From Modestobacter italicus (lineage in GTDB: Bacteria; Actinomycetota; Actinomycetes; Mycobacteriales; Geodermatophilaceae): a stretch of DNA of 64,000 nucleotides. The first letter of the stretch is position 1. Each line of letters starts with the position of its first letter. The position numbers and the translations under genes are program-made. The notes below the pieces were generated by a model. It had not been told where the DNA came from. It saw only the letters and a program-made list of their open reading frames with translations, and ran no database searches. The stretch lies in the NCBI RefSeq assembly GCF_000306785.1, contig NC_017955.1, forward strand, positions 3,658,001 to 3,722,000, in the 5' to 3' direction. Positions 43,881-53,500 of this stretch are shown here, one piece after another.

Positions 43881-44983
43881 GTCGCACCTGTTCGAGCTTC
43901 GGTCGGCCCGTCGACCAGGACGGAGCCTGGCGGCGTGACGCCGTCCCGTCGGCGCACCTGCCTGCGGAACAGCCGCTGGCCCAAGAGCAGGCCGCGCGCC
44001 GTGCGAATTCCGTGGTCTTGCGAGTCACCCGCAGCTGCACGCATGCCGGTCGACACGAGCACGGCACGAGGGCCGCGTACGTCAAGGACCGGTGCCGCTG
44101 CCCGGCCTGCACCGCCGCGAACACGGCCGCCTCTCGCCATGTCAGTCGGCAGCGCGCCTATGGCAGGTGGCAGCCCTTCATCGAGGTCGGTCCGGTCCGC
44201 GAGCACCTGACCGCGCTCCGACGTGCTGGCCTTGGGGTCGAGCGCATCGCCTTACTTGCGGACGTCTCGGTCAGTCACGTCCGCGACCTGGCCCGCCCCA
44301 GGATCGACGGCTCACCGGCTCAGCGGATCCGTCCAGCCACAGCGGCGAGACTGCTCTCGATCGACGTCCGAGATGCGGACCATGCCCCGGGCAGCCGGAT
44401 CGATGCGCCCGGGACCCGGCGCCGGCTACAGGCGCTCGTCGCGACCGGCTGGTCCGTGGAACTGCTCGCCGCCCGCCTCCGGCGCCGGCCGAGCAGCCTG
44501 CGGCGCACCATGACGAGCCCGACGGTCACCGCACGCACGGCCCAGGACGTCGAGGCGCTGTATGAGCAGTTGTCCGCCATACCGCCGCCGCATGGCACCG
44601 CTGAGGAATGTGCCCTGGTACTCATGACTCGAGCTGCCGCCGCAGCTCAGGGGTGGCAGCCTCCGCTGGCCTGGGACGACATCGACGCCGACCCCATGCC
44701 GGCCGAGGTCCACTCCGCTCCCCCGTTTCACTACCTCGATGAGATCGCCATCGAGCGTGCCGTTGCAGGTGATGGCGTTGGGTTCGACGATCTCACGGGC
44801 GCAGAACGAGACCGGGTCGTTGACGACCTCACGGCACGTGGCCGATCAATCCGCGACATCGCCGCTCAGCTCTCCACCACCAAGCGCACCATCTCGCGGC
44901 ACCGCAAGGTCACCGGAAGGGCATCGGCTCCAGCCAGCATCAGCGACCCCGACCATCGTGCGGCCGTCTTCCCAACGGTATGA
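43871..44983 (+). CDS. Helix-turn-helix DNA-binding protein of mobile-element type
   Basis: A 370-residue protein. Near residues 60-85 it has HGTRAAYVKDRCRCPACTAA, a Cys-containing module found in actinophage and integrative-element proteins that start with HGT..Y..GC.C..C. A first HTH-like segment (LGVERIALLADVSVSHVRDL) lies near 135, and a second C-terminal HTH (RGRSIRDIAAQLSTTKRTIS RHRK split by its turn) lies near 340. It probably binds DNA as a regulator or a transposition/replication accessory protein. The start is ATG at 43871, with an in-frame ATG two codons later as an alternative. Confidence 0.72.
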   Translation: MGMSRTCSSFGRPVDQDGAWRRDAVPSAHLPAEQPLAQEQAARRANSVVLRVTRSCTHAGRHEHGTRAAYVKDRCRCPACTAANTAASRHVSRQRAYGRWQPFIEVGPVREHLTALRRAGLGVERIALLADVSVSHVRDLARPRIDGSPAQRIRPATAARLLSIDVRDADHAPGSRIDAPGTRRRLQALVATGWSVELLAARLRRRPSSLRRTMTSPTVTARTAQDVEALYEQLSAIPPPHGTAEECALVLMTRAAAAAQGWQPPLAWDDIDADPMPAEVHSAPPFHYLDEIAIERAVAGDGVGFDDLTGAERDRVVDDLTARGRSIRDIAAQLSTTKRTISRHRKVTGRASAPASISDPDHRAAVFPTV

Positions 44984-45560
44984 GTCGCGCGGCACAGCAG
45001 TCATGAAGAACGCTGCCCGGGGTCGTCGGTCGTGACTGATCGACGGAGTCACCGGCCGCAATCCGAACTAGCTGTTGTTCAGCTGAAGGCCGACGAGTCC
45101 GTCCGTTGCTGTCGTCTCAACGGTTGGCATGGGTTTGACGAGCATGGCCGACGGACGAGGTTGATCACCGTGGCCGCGTTGTGGCTGGCGGCCACCATCG
45201 GTTGCGTCGTCCATTGCGCGGAGCGCGGCGTCGGGCAGCCTTCTGCGACGCCGTCGGGCAAGGCGACTGTCCTTACTGGCTTTGGCTCTCGCCGGCCACG
45301 GGGGCAACCGGCGAGAGCGTTCCCCAGGATGTCAGGTCATCGTCGCGTCGCACCAGCTCTCGTTGGGTACGCAGTGCGCTCATTCACACGATCGCATGGA
45401 GGCGGAAGGCCATAGGATGGCGATCTTCCGCGACCTCCCCTTACGGCCTGAGCTGCCGCGGGGCGCTGGAATCCTAGTAGCCGCCTGATCTGGCCGGCGG
45501 GCGGGTCGCCCCGCCGCCAGATGACATGCCGGACATCAAGTTCCGAGCCCGATGCCTTCG
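44984..45560. other. Intergenic region before ohrR
   Basis: About 580 bases without a convincing gene; short frames have unnatural composition. The only structured element is the hairpin at 45488-45522. Confidence 0.5.
45488..45522 (-). terminator. Strong hairpin downstream of ohrR
   Basis: ATCTGG-C-CGGCGGG pairs with CCCGCCG-CCAGAT across an 8-base loop, leaving one bulged base. It lies about 40 bases after the ohrR stop on the minus strand, the expected place for its terminator. Confidence 0.7.
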
Positions 45561-46013
45561 CTAGCGCGTCGGGGGGCTGAAGCTCGTTCGTTCGGTGATG
45601 AGTTCGAGCGTCTGCTTGAGGTCGGCGAACTGCTCCGACGTCATACCGAGGACGTCGATCATCATCTGCGACAGCCCGCACGCAGGTAGCTCCAACGCAC
45701 GCCCGGCGTCGGTGAGCCGGATCCGGACCGACCGCTCGTCCTCCGGGTCGCGCTCGCGGGTGATGACACCGAGAGCGGCGAGCCGCTTGAGCATCGGCGA
45801 CACCGTCCCAGAGTCCAGGTCCAGCCGGTCGCACAGCTCCCGGACGCTGAGGTCGTCGGTCTCCCACAGCACCATGAGCGAGAGCAGCTGCGGGTAGGTC
45901 AGACCCATGTCGTCCAGCATGGGCCGGTACCGCGCAGTGACCGCCTTGGAAGCGCTGTAGAGCGCGAAGCAGATCTGGTCATCGAGCAGGACGCTGGGCG
46001 CAGGTGTAGTCAC
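45561..46013 (-). CDS. ohrR: OhrR-type MarR regulator (organic hydroperoxide sensor)
   Basis: A 150-residue MarR protein matching the OhrR group: QICFALYSASKAVTARYRPM, LGLTYPQLLSLMVLWETDDL, and the recognition helix region LDLDSGTVSPMLKRLAALGV with wing RDPEDERSVRI. The peroxide-sensing N-terminal cysteine is Cys15 in QICFALY. OhrR represses ohr and is released when this Cys is oxidised. The GTG at 46013 gives the family-typical N-terminus. No ohr peroxidase gene is adjacent, which is unusual; the divergent neighbour encodes a secreted protein. Confidence 0.88.
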   Translation of the reverse strand: MTTPAPSVLLDDQICFALYSASKAVTARYRPMLDDMGLTYPQLLSLMVLWETDDLSVRELCDRLDLDSGTVSPMLKRLAALGVITRERDPEDERSVRIRLTDAGRALELPACGLSQMMIDVLGMTSEQFADLKQTLELITERTSFSPPTR

Positions 46014-46112
46014 TCCAGCGACGCTAGGACCTAATTCCGTTGCGCACCAGTGAGCGGGCAACTGCTATCACTTCCCACTCACCCGACCCCCTAGTCGTCA
46101 TCCCGGCATCGC

Positions 46113-46130
46113 CTCACCCCTTGGGGTGAG
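46113..46130. promoter_or_regulatory. Palindrome CTCACCCC-TT-GGGGTGAG
   Basis: A perfect 8-2-8 inverted repeat in the 242-base region between ohrR and the divergent secreted-protein gene. A second, weaker repeat ACAAC-N8-GTTGT lies at 46181-46198. Either could be an operator. Confidence 0.5.
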
Positions 46131-46255
46131 TGTGCGCAAGTGACTCTCAGGCAAGCGACTGGTGCACCCGTTCCTAGTACACAACGGGACGAAGTTGTTC
46201 CGCAGACACGATCACCCAAGGACCGGGTGACGCCAACCGGAACGGAGACCACCCC

Positions 46256-46807
46256 ATGTGCACCTGCACCGAGACCCACGCCCCCGCCGCCGCTCCTGCC
46301 GCCCGGAAGGGCCTCTCCAAGCGCAAGCGCGCCGCAGTCGTGTTCTCCGTCGGCACCCTGATGCTGGGCGGCGGCGTCGCCATGGCCGCCTGGACCCACA
46401 GCGGGACCGGCACCGCCAGGGCCCAGGCGACCACCGCCACCCCGATCACCGTCACCCCGGGGTCCCCGGTCGGGCTGCTCTACCCCAAGCCCGCCGGCGG
46501 CTACCCGAGCTCGGCGGTCGGCTCGATCTACGCCACCGTCGCCAACCCCAACGACTATCCGGTGCAGGTCACCTCGGTGACCGTCGGCACGGTCACGATC
46601 TCCCCGATGGCGGGCAAGACCTGCGCCGCTGGCAGCGTCCTCGCCTCGGTCGCCGGTCCGATGACCCTGGCCTCGCCGATCACCCTCGCCGCGAACTCCG
46701 GGCCCACCGCCCTCACCGTGCCCGGCGCCGTCGAGATGATCGCCGCAGCCGAGGACGGCTGCCAGGGCGCCACCTTCAGCGTGCCGGTCACCGTCACCGC
46801 CCTCTGA
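46256..46807 (+). CDS. Secreted or membrane-anchored protein of unknown function
   Basis: A 183-residue protein. After a cytoplasmic, Ala/Lys-rich leader beginning MCTCTET there is one hydrophobic segment (AAVVFSVGTLMLGGGVAMAA) and then an extracellular beta-rich, Thr/Val/Pro-rich domain (SIYATVANPNDYPVQVTSVT) resembling an Ig-like or camelysin-like fold. Two cysteines in the domain may form a disulfide. The CTC pair before the membrane segment is odd. It has GGAACGGAGACC ahead of the ATG. It is followed by a second exported protein gene 78 bases on; both are probably one unit. Confidence 0.75.
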   Translation: MCTCTETHAPAAAPAARKGLSKRKRAAVVFSVGTLMLGGGVAMAAWTHSGTGTARAQATTATPITVTPGSPVGLLYPKPAGGYPSSAVGSIYATVANPNDYPVQVTSVTVGTVTISPMAGKTCAAGSVLASVAGPMTLASPITLAANSGPTALTVPGAVEMIAAAEDGCQGATFSVPVTVTAL

Positions 46808-46885
46808 CCCAGCAACACCGCGGGGTCCGGGCCACTTGGCCCGGGCCCCGACCCACCAGCCAGCCAGCCACGAGAGGAGCCCGTC

Positions 46886-47374
46886 ATGCTGTACAAGGCC
46901 TTCAGCGCCGTCCTCAGCCTCGCCCTGCTCCTCACCGGCGCGCTGGCACTCGGCGGCACGTCCGCTGCCCAAGCCGGCTGGATGCTCACTACCACGGCCG
47001 CACCGGCCAAGGCCGCCGCCACGATGATGCCGACCGGCCAGGCCCCTACCGTCAAGGGCACGAATCTCGGCGTCCTCGGCTGGTCTTACACGATCACCTG
47101 GCCCAGCACTCCGATGCTCAACGGCCACCCCGTCACCGGCTACGTCATCGCCCGGACCTCCAGCACCGGTGGCGGCTCGGTGCTGGCCGGCGGCTCCTGC
47201 TCCCCAGTCAATCTCTTGGGCCTCGGGTTCCCGCCTGTCATCCCTGCCAGCACCACAGCTAGCCAGAGCTGCACTGACGCGTCCCTGCTCACCGGGGGCG
47301 TCCCCAAATACCAGGTCACCCCTGTCGTCGGGAATTGGCGCGGCACACCCTCGCCATGGACCACCGCCTCCTGA
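46886..47374 (+). CDS. Secreted protein, fibronectin-III-like
   Basis: A 162-residue protein with a clear signal peptide (FSAVLSLALLLTGALALGGT, cleavage near AAQAG). The mature part contains a segment like a fibronectin type III strand pattern (YTITWPSTPMLNGHPVTGYV, then PKYQVTPVVGNWRGTPSPW) and two cysteines that could form a disulfide. The GAGAGGAGCCCGTC site supports the ATG. It looks like a partner of the preceding exported protein. Function unknown. Confidence 0.78.
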   Translation: MLYKAFSAVLSLALLLTGALALGGTSAAQAGWMLTTTAAPAKAAATMMPTGQAPTVKGTNLGVLGWSYTITWPSTPMLNGHPVTGYVIARTSSTGGGSVLAGGSCSPVNLLGLGFPPVIPASTTASQSCTDASLLTGGVPKYQVTPVVGNWRGTPSPWTTAS

Positions 47375-47868
47375 GGCCACGCCCGACCTGCCGGGAGTCG
47401 AAGCCCACTTTGGTGTAACGACTACAGCCGGCGGCGTACCTCCGCTAGGTCACCCCGTGTCTGGCGGGGGTACGTCTTCGCGGCGACGGTCGTGCAAGGG
47501 GCTGTCGGCGCGAGTCCCAAATGACGCGCGCCTGTACGGCTTCAAAATCGGAGCCGAGCCAAGACGGCTCGACCCGCAAAGCTTCCAGGTATCAGCGACC
47601 CTGCGAATTGATCTTGACCTAGTTGATCAACGACGACAGTTGATGAATAGGCAAGCTGACCAGCCAAGACGCGTTGGCCGACGTTGACGGCATTCGGTCG
47701 TCACAGCACGTTTTCGATGAGTAAGCGATGCCTGGACGACAGGATTAATTGCACCGCCAGGCGTCGATCCGCTCCCAGCACGCAACCACTTGGATAAGGG
47801 AAGCGGGGGTCTGGACACGTCCAGAATCCTAAAATGGGGAGTGACGCCGCTAACTGCGTGCCAAGGGT
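47375..47868. other. Intergenic region, relatively AT-rich
   Basis: About 490 bases, with a local drop in GC around 47590-47720 that includes the palindrome TTGATCAA. No gene, tRNA or repeat array recognised. It may be the junction of an inserted segment. Confidence 0.45.
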
Positions 47869-48711
47869 CTAGCTTGCGGTGAGCGCGGCGATCGAGTCTC
47901 GGATGGGTCCTTCAACGTTGTGGTAACCGTTCGCGTGAAGGAAGTCTCGTAGAGCCAAGTCGCACAGCTCGGCCAGCGGTCGACGCATGCTCCAGCTCCG
48001 CAGCGCCTTCGCCGCGTACCCTTCCGGCGGCACGAAGGCCTGCTGGTCCCCCGCCGCCCGGGAGGGCACCGCGCCCGGGAAGGTCAACCGCTGCCAGGAG
48101 ACCGCCCCCTTGTCCGCAGTGCTGATGGTGGGACTGACGGTGAAGGTCCAGTCAAAGCGGCGAGGCAGATGGAACCGCCGATGTCCGAAGGCGGCGGCGT
48201 ACTCCGGACTTCCCACAGCGGCGTGCACCGCACCGAGCACCTCAAGGATGCTCATGACCGAGATGCCGACCTGCCCCGCTTTGGTGATGGTCGTCGGGAT
48301 GGCACAGCAGAGGTCAACCCGCCCCGCTGCGTGCGCCCACGCGTAGCCGTGAGCTGGCCCGTTCGGGGCGTCGAAGCGGACACCGTGCTGTTTCGAGGAG
48401 TGAGCAGGCTGGTCGCCGACCCAGCGACCGAAGGCGGTGCGCACTAGCTGCACTGCAAGGTCGGGGTTCCCTCCTGGTCTGCGCAGCGATCGGTCGGGTG
48501 CGCAGCACACCAGGACTCGCACCTGGTCGATCGACGAGTCCGCGCGAGCAGCGAGCCACCCCGCCCCGTCGGCGATGGGCCGATGGTCGGGGAGGACGTG
48601 ACTGCGCACAAACACCGGGAGCCGTGCCCCCCACTTGAGCAGCAACCCGACCACCGCGGTGACTGCCGAGCCGCTCGCCGCCGCGATAACAGCTGTCTGC
48701 ACGCCCGACAT
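47869..48711 (-). CDS. Unknown protein with N-terminal membrane segment
   Basis: A 280-residue protein. Residues 5-25 (QTAVIAAASGSAVTAVVGLL) form a likely membrane anchor; the rest is soluble, with segments such as RVDLCCAIPTTITKAGQVGI and WSMRRPLAELCDLALRDFLH. I do not recognise a family. The ATG at 48711 has GGGGAGAAGCC ahead of it and is preferred to a longer frame. The gene stands alone between gene-poor stretches. Confidence 0.68.
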   Translation of the reverse strand: MSGVQTAVIAAASGSAVTAVVGLLLKWGARLPVFVRSHVLPDHRPIADGAGWLAARADSSIDQVRVLVCCAPDRSLRRPGGNPDLAVQLVRTAFGRWVGDQPAHSSKQHGVRFDAPNGPAHGYAWAHAAGRVDLCCAIPTTITKAGQVGISVMSILEVLGAVHAAVGSPEYAAAFGHRRFHLPRRFDWTFTVSPTISTADKGAVSWQRLTFPGAVPSRAAGDQQAFVPPEGYAAKALRSWSMRRPLAELCDLALRDFLHANGYHNVEGPIRDSIAALTAS

Positions 48712-48938
48712 GGCTTCTCCCCTAGTCCGAGCCACCGACGGCACTCGCCATCGAACCCCACTTCCACCGCGCCCGCGCGAACACTGACGGTAGCTGCCCG
48801 TCATCATCGAGCTCCCCGACGAGCCAGCTCGTGACGCCATCCCACCGCGCAGCTTCAGCGGGCCACCGATCGGGACTGCCCAGGGTCCAGTTGACTCCTT
48901 GCCGATGAAGCTGCGGCCTCGCTACAAGGATCAGCACC

Positions 48939-49142
48939 GTGCCCAAGCCGTTGCCCGAGAAGTTCCGGGCTGACGTGGTTACCGTTGCCCGGCAAGGCGA
49001 CCAGTCGATCGCGCAGGTCGCGGGGAGCTTCGGGGTCTCTGAATCCTGCCTGGGCCGGTGGCTGAAGATCGCCGACCGCGAAGACAGCGTCTCCGGTCCA
49101 ACCTCACCGTCGACCATCCCCCGCACTGCCAGGCCGAGCTGA
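48939..49142 (+). pseudogene. IS3-type transposase OrfA remnant
   Basis: A 67-residue fragment whose first ~50 residues match the start of IS3-family OrfA: PEKFRADVVTVARQGDQSIA, then QVAGSFGVSESCLGRWLKIA, an HTH. Normal OrfA proteins are about 90-110 residues with a leucine zipper; here the sequence becomes unrelated after DRED and stops. No OrfB and no terminal inverted repeats are visible. A relic. Confidence 0.7.
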
Positions 49143-50103
49143 CGACGTTCCCCGATGTCCGCCGGAGTCCGGAAAGGGCTGGTGAGCAGGGGGTTTACCG
49201 ATTCGGCGAACAACGGCGAACGAGCCCGAAATAGGGTCGAACTGCAACCACAAGTGCAACCAAAAGTCCGGGTGGATAACGAGCCTCGATGGCACCGCTG
49301 AAGACATCTGCCCGCGCCCGAGCCCGCGCTCTTGCGCCGGGTCTACAGCTGCCGGCCCTGGACGGCCTAGACAGTCCCAGCCGACCGCTGGACTGCCGAT
49401 GAGACAGCGATGCGACCAGCCACGCCGCCACCGCGCTCGCAGCCTTCACCACAGGCCTCACCGTCGCGGCGACCCTGCGTCGGCACGCCGTGCACCGTCT
49501 GCCCGTGGAGCCGGGCGGGACCATTACAACCCTCGCCGCGATGGCGCCGGGCGCTGACTACGACGCCGTCGTGCTGCCCCTCACCCGTCCCGTCCCGTCC
49601 CGTCGCTGGACAGGCGCACCAGCTGCCAGAGTCGCCGGCCAAGTGAAGGGACAGCGGCGGCCTGACGAAGGCCGGTGCGCCGTGCGGGGCCCGGGCGAGC
49701 ACCGGCAGTCGCTGCCACCTTCACCCGATAGCCGCCTGAGCGCCGAAGATCTGCACCGCCTCGACATATCTGCACCGCCCCGACGCCCCGGAGCTCCTGA
49801 GGCCTCGCACCGGGTTCCATGCTGGCCATGCCGGTTCAATCCCGGTCACCCGCTTCACGCGATTCCGCAGGTGACCCGCCCCTCAGGCGTTGCGGAGAAG
49901 CTGTGGAGGAGCCTATGAAGCGGTCGTTTGAACCCCTTCATGACCCCTGCATACCGATGAACAGGTCACAATTGGTCACGGCGCCAGCCTGAATCCGGGC
50001 TGGTCCCGGCCCCTGATCGGCCCCCGACGGGGTCCGCCGTGACCACGGATGGGTTACGTCGCCTACTCATCGGGGTGGTCGGGCGACCGCCGCCGCAGGG
50101 CAG
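49143..50103. other. Gene-poor region containing a tRNA-like fragment
   Basis: About 960 bases with no convincing protein gene. The one structured feature is the tRNA T-arm/acceptor-like piece at 49831-49858. It lies between the IS remnant and the exonuclease fragment, as expected for an element boundary. Confidence 0.5.
49831..49858 (+). other. tRNA 3'-end-like fragment (possible attachment site)
   Basis: CCGG-TTCAATC-CCGG (49831-49845) is a canonical T-stem with a 7-base T-loop, followed by TCACCCGCTT, which resembles an acceptor strand. The 5' acceptor, D-arm and anticodon arm are absent upstream, so it is not a tRNA gene. Such 3' pieces are typical of att sites left by elements that integrate into tRNA genes. 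Confidence 0.45.
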
Positions 50104-50559
50104 GTGACAGGTGATGCCAGACCGTACCTGGACCGTTGGCGCCGGCGCTCGCCTGTTGCGCCCAACCCTCTCCTTGAAGCGGAGGGCTGCCCCTGCCACC
50201 TGCCGATGCCCCTCGCCGACCGGTGGGTGCACTCCGTTCTTAGGCATCACGACACGCTAGACAGGAACACGGAACGATCACTGACCGGAACTACCTTCCG
50301 GGTCATGACCGAGGTCCTCTCCTCAGCGGTCCTGCCCGCCGAGATCGCACACCGCTATCGGTACGGCTATGCGGTCGTGGACGGTGAGCCTCCGGTCTGC
50401 GCTGCCAGTGACCGGATCCTGCAGGTCGCGGTCACTCAGATGGCCGCCGCCAGGTCGATCGAGTCGATCTGGTCCACGCTGTTAGACCCTGGCTGCGATC
50501 CCGGCCCCACGCCAATCCACGACCTGACCCGCGCGAACATTGGTACAGAGTCATCATGA
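50104..50559 (+). pseudogene. Truncated DnaQ-like 3'-5' exonuclease
   Basis: From about residue 75 (AEIAHRYRYGYAVVDGEPPV) the frame matches the Exo I region of DEDDh exonucleases of the actinobacterial DnaQ-like type: the DxE pair is present (VVDGE, usually VVDVETTG), then DRILQVAVTQMAA, STLLDPGCDPGPTPIHDLTR. The Exo II and Exo III motifs and the rest of the ~180-residue domain are missing: sequence of this kind ends about 50540 and the frame stops nine codons later. The stop overlaps the STAND gene's ATG by four bases. It is most likely a gene cut by insertion of the defence cargo. The N-terminal 30 residues may not be coding. Confidence 0.65.
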
Positions 50560-53500
50560 TTAGTCTCTTAGAGATCCTTCCTTACGAGGGCTCCAGCGCC
50601 AAGTCGTGGGAGGAACTGTCTTATCAGGTCCGACCACGCAATGTAGGCGTCACCGAGACTCGCAAGACTAAGGCGCCGGACGGGGGCGTTGAGTGGTACG
50701 AACTGTACAGCGACGGCCACCACGAGGGCTTTCAAGGCAAATTCTACGAGAACCTTTCGAGAGCGATCGGCGACATGGGGCGGAGCGTCCGGACGGTAGC
50801 CACGGATCGCCCCGACATGACCGTTCTCACCTTTGTTGTCCCCTTCGACTTCACAGACACTGCGGGCAAGACGAAGTCGGACCAGGATCGATGGACGGAC
50901 GCCGTGGCACGCTGGAAGTCCACCATTGAAGGAGCAGACAGGCTCGACTTTCGTATCATCCGCGGGGGCGACGTCCTCGCAGAGTTGTCAAAGGCCGAGC
51001 ATGCAGGGCGCCGGGCATTCTGGTTCGGAGATGCTGAAATTTCGAGCGCTTGGATGACCAGTCTCGTGGCCGTCGCCAGGCAAGTCGCTGGCGAGCGGTA
51101 CACGCCCGAGGCTCACACGGACACAGACGTCGAGAACACTCTGCAGGGTCTAGCGGTCTCGAACAGCTACATCGCGGAGACGCAGGCTCGCTTAGTGCGC
51201 CTGTCTGCGGCGATGAAGACAGCTAGCTGGTCATCTCGTTCAGATTTGATAGCCGACCTCGACGGCAGCATCAGGAGCCTAGTATCGGACAGTCGTCCAG
51301 TGCATGCGTGGGCTCCGCATCTTCGGCAGTCACTCAGCCATATCCGTAACGCACTTGAACCACTGCCAACTAAGAACCATTCTCCCCTCAGGTACTCAGC
51401 CGACCTTGCGCAAAAGCGACTCGAGCAATCACTGAATGCTGCCGAGGACCACCTAGCCAACGCCGCATCTCTGGCCGCCGAGTCGCGAGAGTTGGGACTC
51501 CATGGCGAGGCCGGACAAGGTAAGACTCACGCCGTCCTACACTTTGCTGAGCAACTGCTACAGCAAGGGCAGCCCGTCATTACGATCATGGGCGAGGCGG
51601 TCACCGCAAGCGGTTGGTGGGCTGCCATCAAGGAGCAACTTCGTTCTGACGTATCCCTGGATGTTTTCCTGTCCGCTCTAAGTGCTCGCGCGGAAGCTTC
51701 CGGAACACAAGGCCTGATCGTCATCGATGGCTTAAATGAAAGCCAGGACGCCAGGCGCTGGCGCACGGACCTGCCGTCACTCCGCGCGGCGATGTCCACG
51801 CACGAAAATTTGTCACTGCTCGTGACCTGGCGCACTGACTACAGGAAGTTGATCGCCCCTCCACGCGACTTTCCGCTCCTTCGCCATCGCGGCTTTCGCG
51901 GGAACGAGCGCGAGGCCATACATAACTATGCCAGGCACTATAAGATCGCGGCGCCTGAACACTTCTCTGTGGACACAGCCTTCGACAATCCCTTGCTCCT
52001 GAAGCTCTATTGCGAGGTTCAGGCGCGTAATCCCCGCTTGCAGCGCACGGGCGCTTCACGCTCCGAGATATTTGGCGCCTTCGTTGAAATGCGTCTAGAG
52101 GACATCGGCGACAAGCTGGAGCTCAGCCCTGCCCGCCTGCAGGTCGTGCGGGAGGGTCTGAACGTCGTGTGTGATTTGCTCCTATCGGACAGGGCGCGCT
52201 TCGTCGACCGCACCCGCATAGAACCTCTAGTCGACGCTCTACTTCCAGAGCGGACTCTTTGGCCGAAGACTCTTTTTGCAAGCCTCGTGAGCATGGGCTT
52301 ACTCGAAATCCGACCACGGTATGACGGAGCAGAGGCCGTCAGCCTGCCGTTCCAGGCCTTCTCTGAGTTCGTCCTTTGTCGACGCCTCCTCGAGCGATTG
52401 GAAACGGATACGCCGACTACGGAGCAGCTAGCTGACGTCCTTGGATCACGGCATGACCTTTGGAGACCCGCAGCAACCCTTCTCCCCGAGCTGTACGCAA
52501 GAGAACTCCAGGACGTTCTGCCGGAGGCGTCAAGTCGAAACCGTGCGTCAGAGTTGCGGGAGTACACGCTCCGAAGTTTTGCGGAGCGATCCCGGGCGGC
52601 CTTTTCCCAGCGAGCACTTTCCCTGCTGGAGGCGTACCTACACGCCCCTGCGGCGCCTGACGAACTTAGTAATATCGCGGGCGACGTGTTCGTAGCTTTG
52701 AGTGTCAGGCCGGGGCACGCGGCGAATGCAGACTGGCTGCATGAAGCTCTCGCGAAACTGACGATGGCCGACCGTGACGCAAGCTTTGGTGTCATGACCT
52801 ACTTCGTTCTCGAAGAATCTGACGCCTTCGGTCGCCTCTTGGATTGGGCATCGGCGACCGCCGCGGATAGAGATTCCGAACACATTCGCCTGTCCGCGAA
52901 GATGCTGCTGTGGCTGGAGTCGTCACCGAACAGAAGCTTGCGCGACGTTAGTTTGCGAGCTCTCGTGAACCTGGGAACCGTTCACCCGGAAATGCTCTCC
53001 GACCTGATTGACGCCTTCCGTTCGAACAACGATGCCTACGTTGTCCAGCGCCTGGGGGCCCTAGTGTTCGGATGTCTACTTAGGGGATGCCCGTCCACCA
53101 GCGATGCGGCCATCATCGAGTCGTTGATTTCTTGGCGTGCCATCGGCCTACCGGTCGATGTTTTGGCCCGAGACAGCCTAAGGGGGTCAGCGTATGCGCT
53201 CGCACACCGGGGCGCCATAGACCAGGAGCGCGCGCGAGGATTTGACCCGCCGTATCAAGCTGACCCGCCGTCGGAACCAGACACGGCCGAAGCGCTCATG
53301 GAGCGACATCAGCGCGCGGAACAGGGTAACCCACGGGAAGCCGCAGCGATTATGCGTTCTTGCCTTAGCGAGTGGGGCGATTTTAACAAGTATGTGGTGC
53401 GCTCAGACGTCGGTACCTTTAGCTGGGCCCCTCTGACTGGCCCGCGGCCCACGTCGCGAGAGGATGTCGTGAGTGCCGATTGGGCTGGAAGGTGGATAGC

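Noticed and set aside
49783-49858. Complete tRNA gene
   Set aside because: Only a T-arm and acceptor-like strand are present; no matching 5' acceptor, D-arm or anticodon stem can be drawn.
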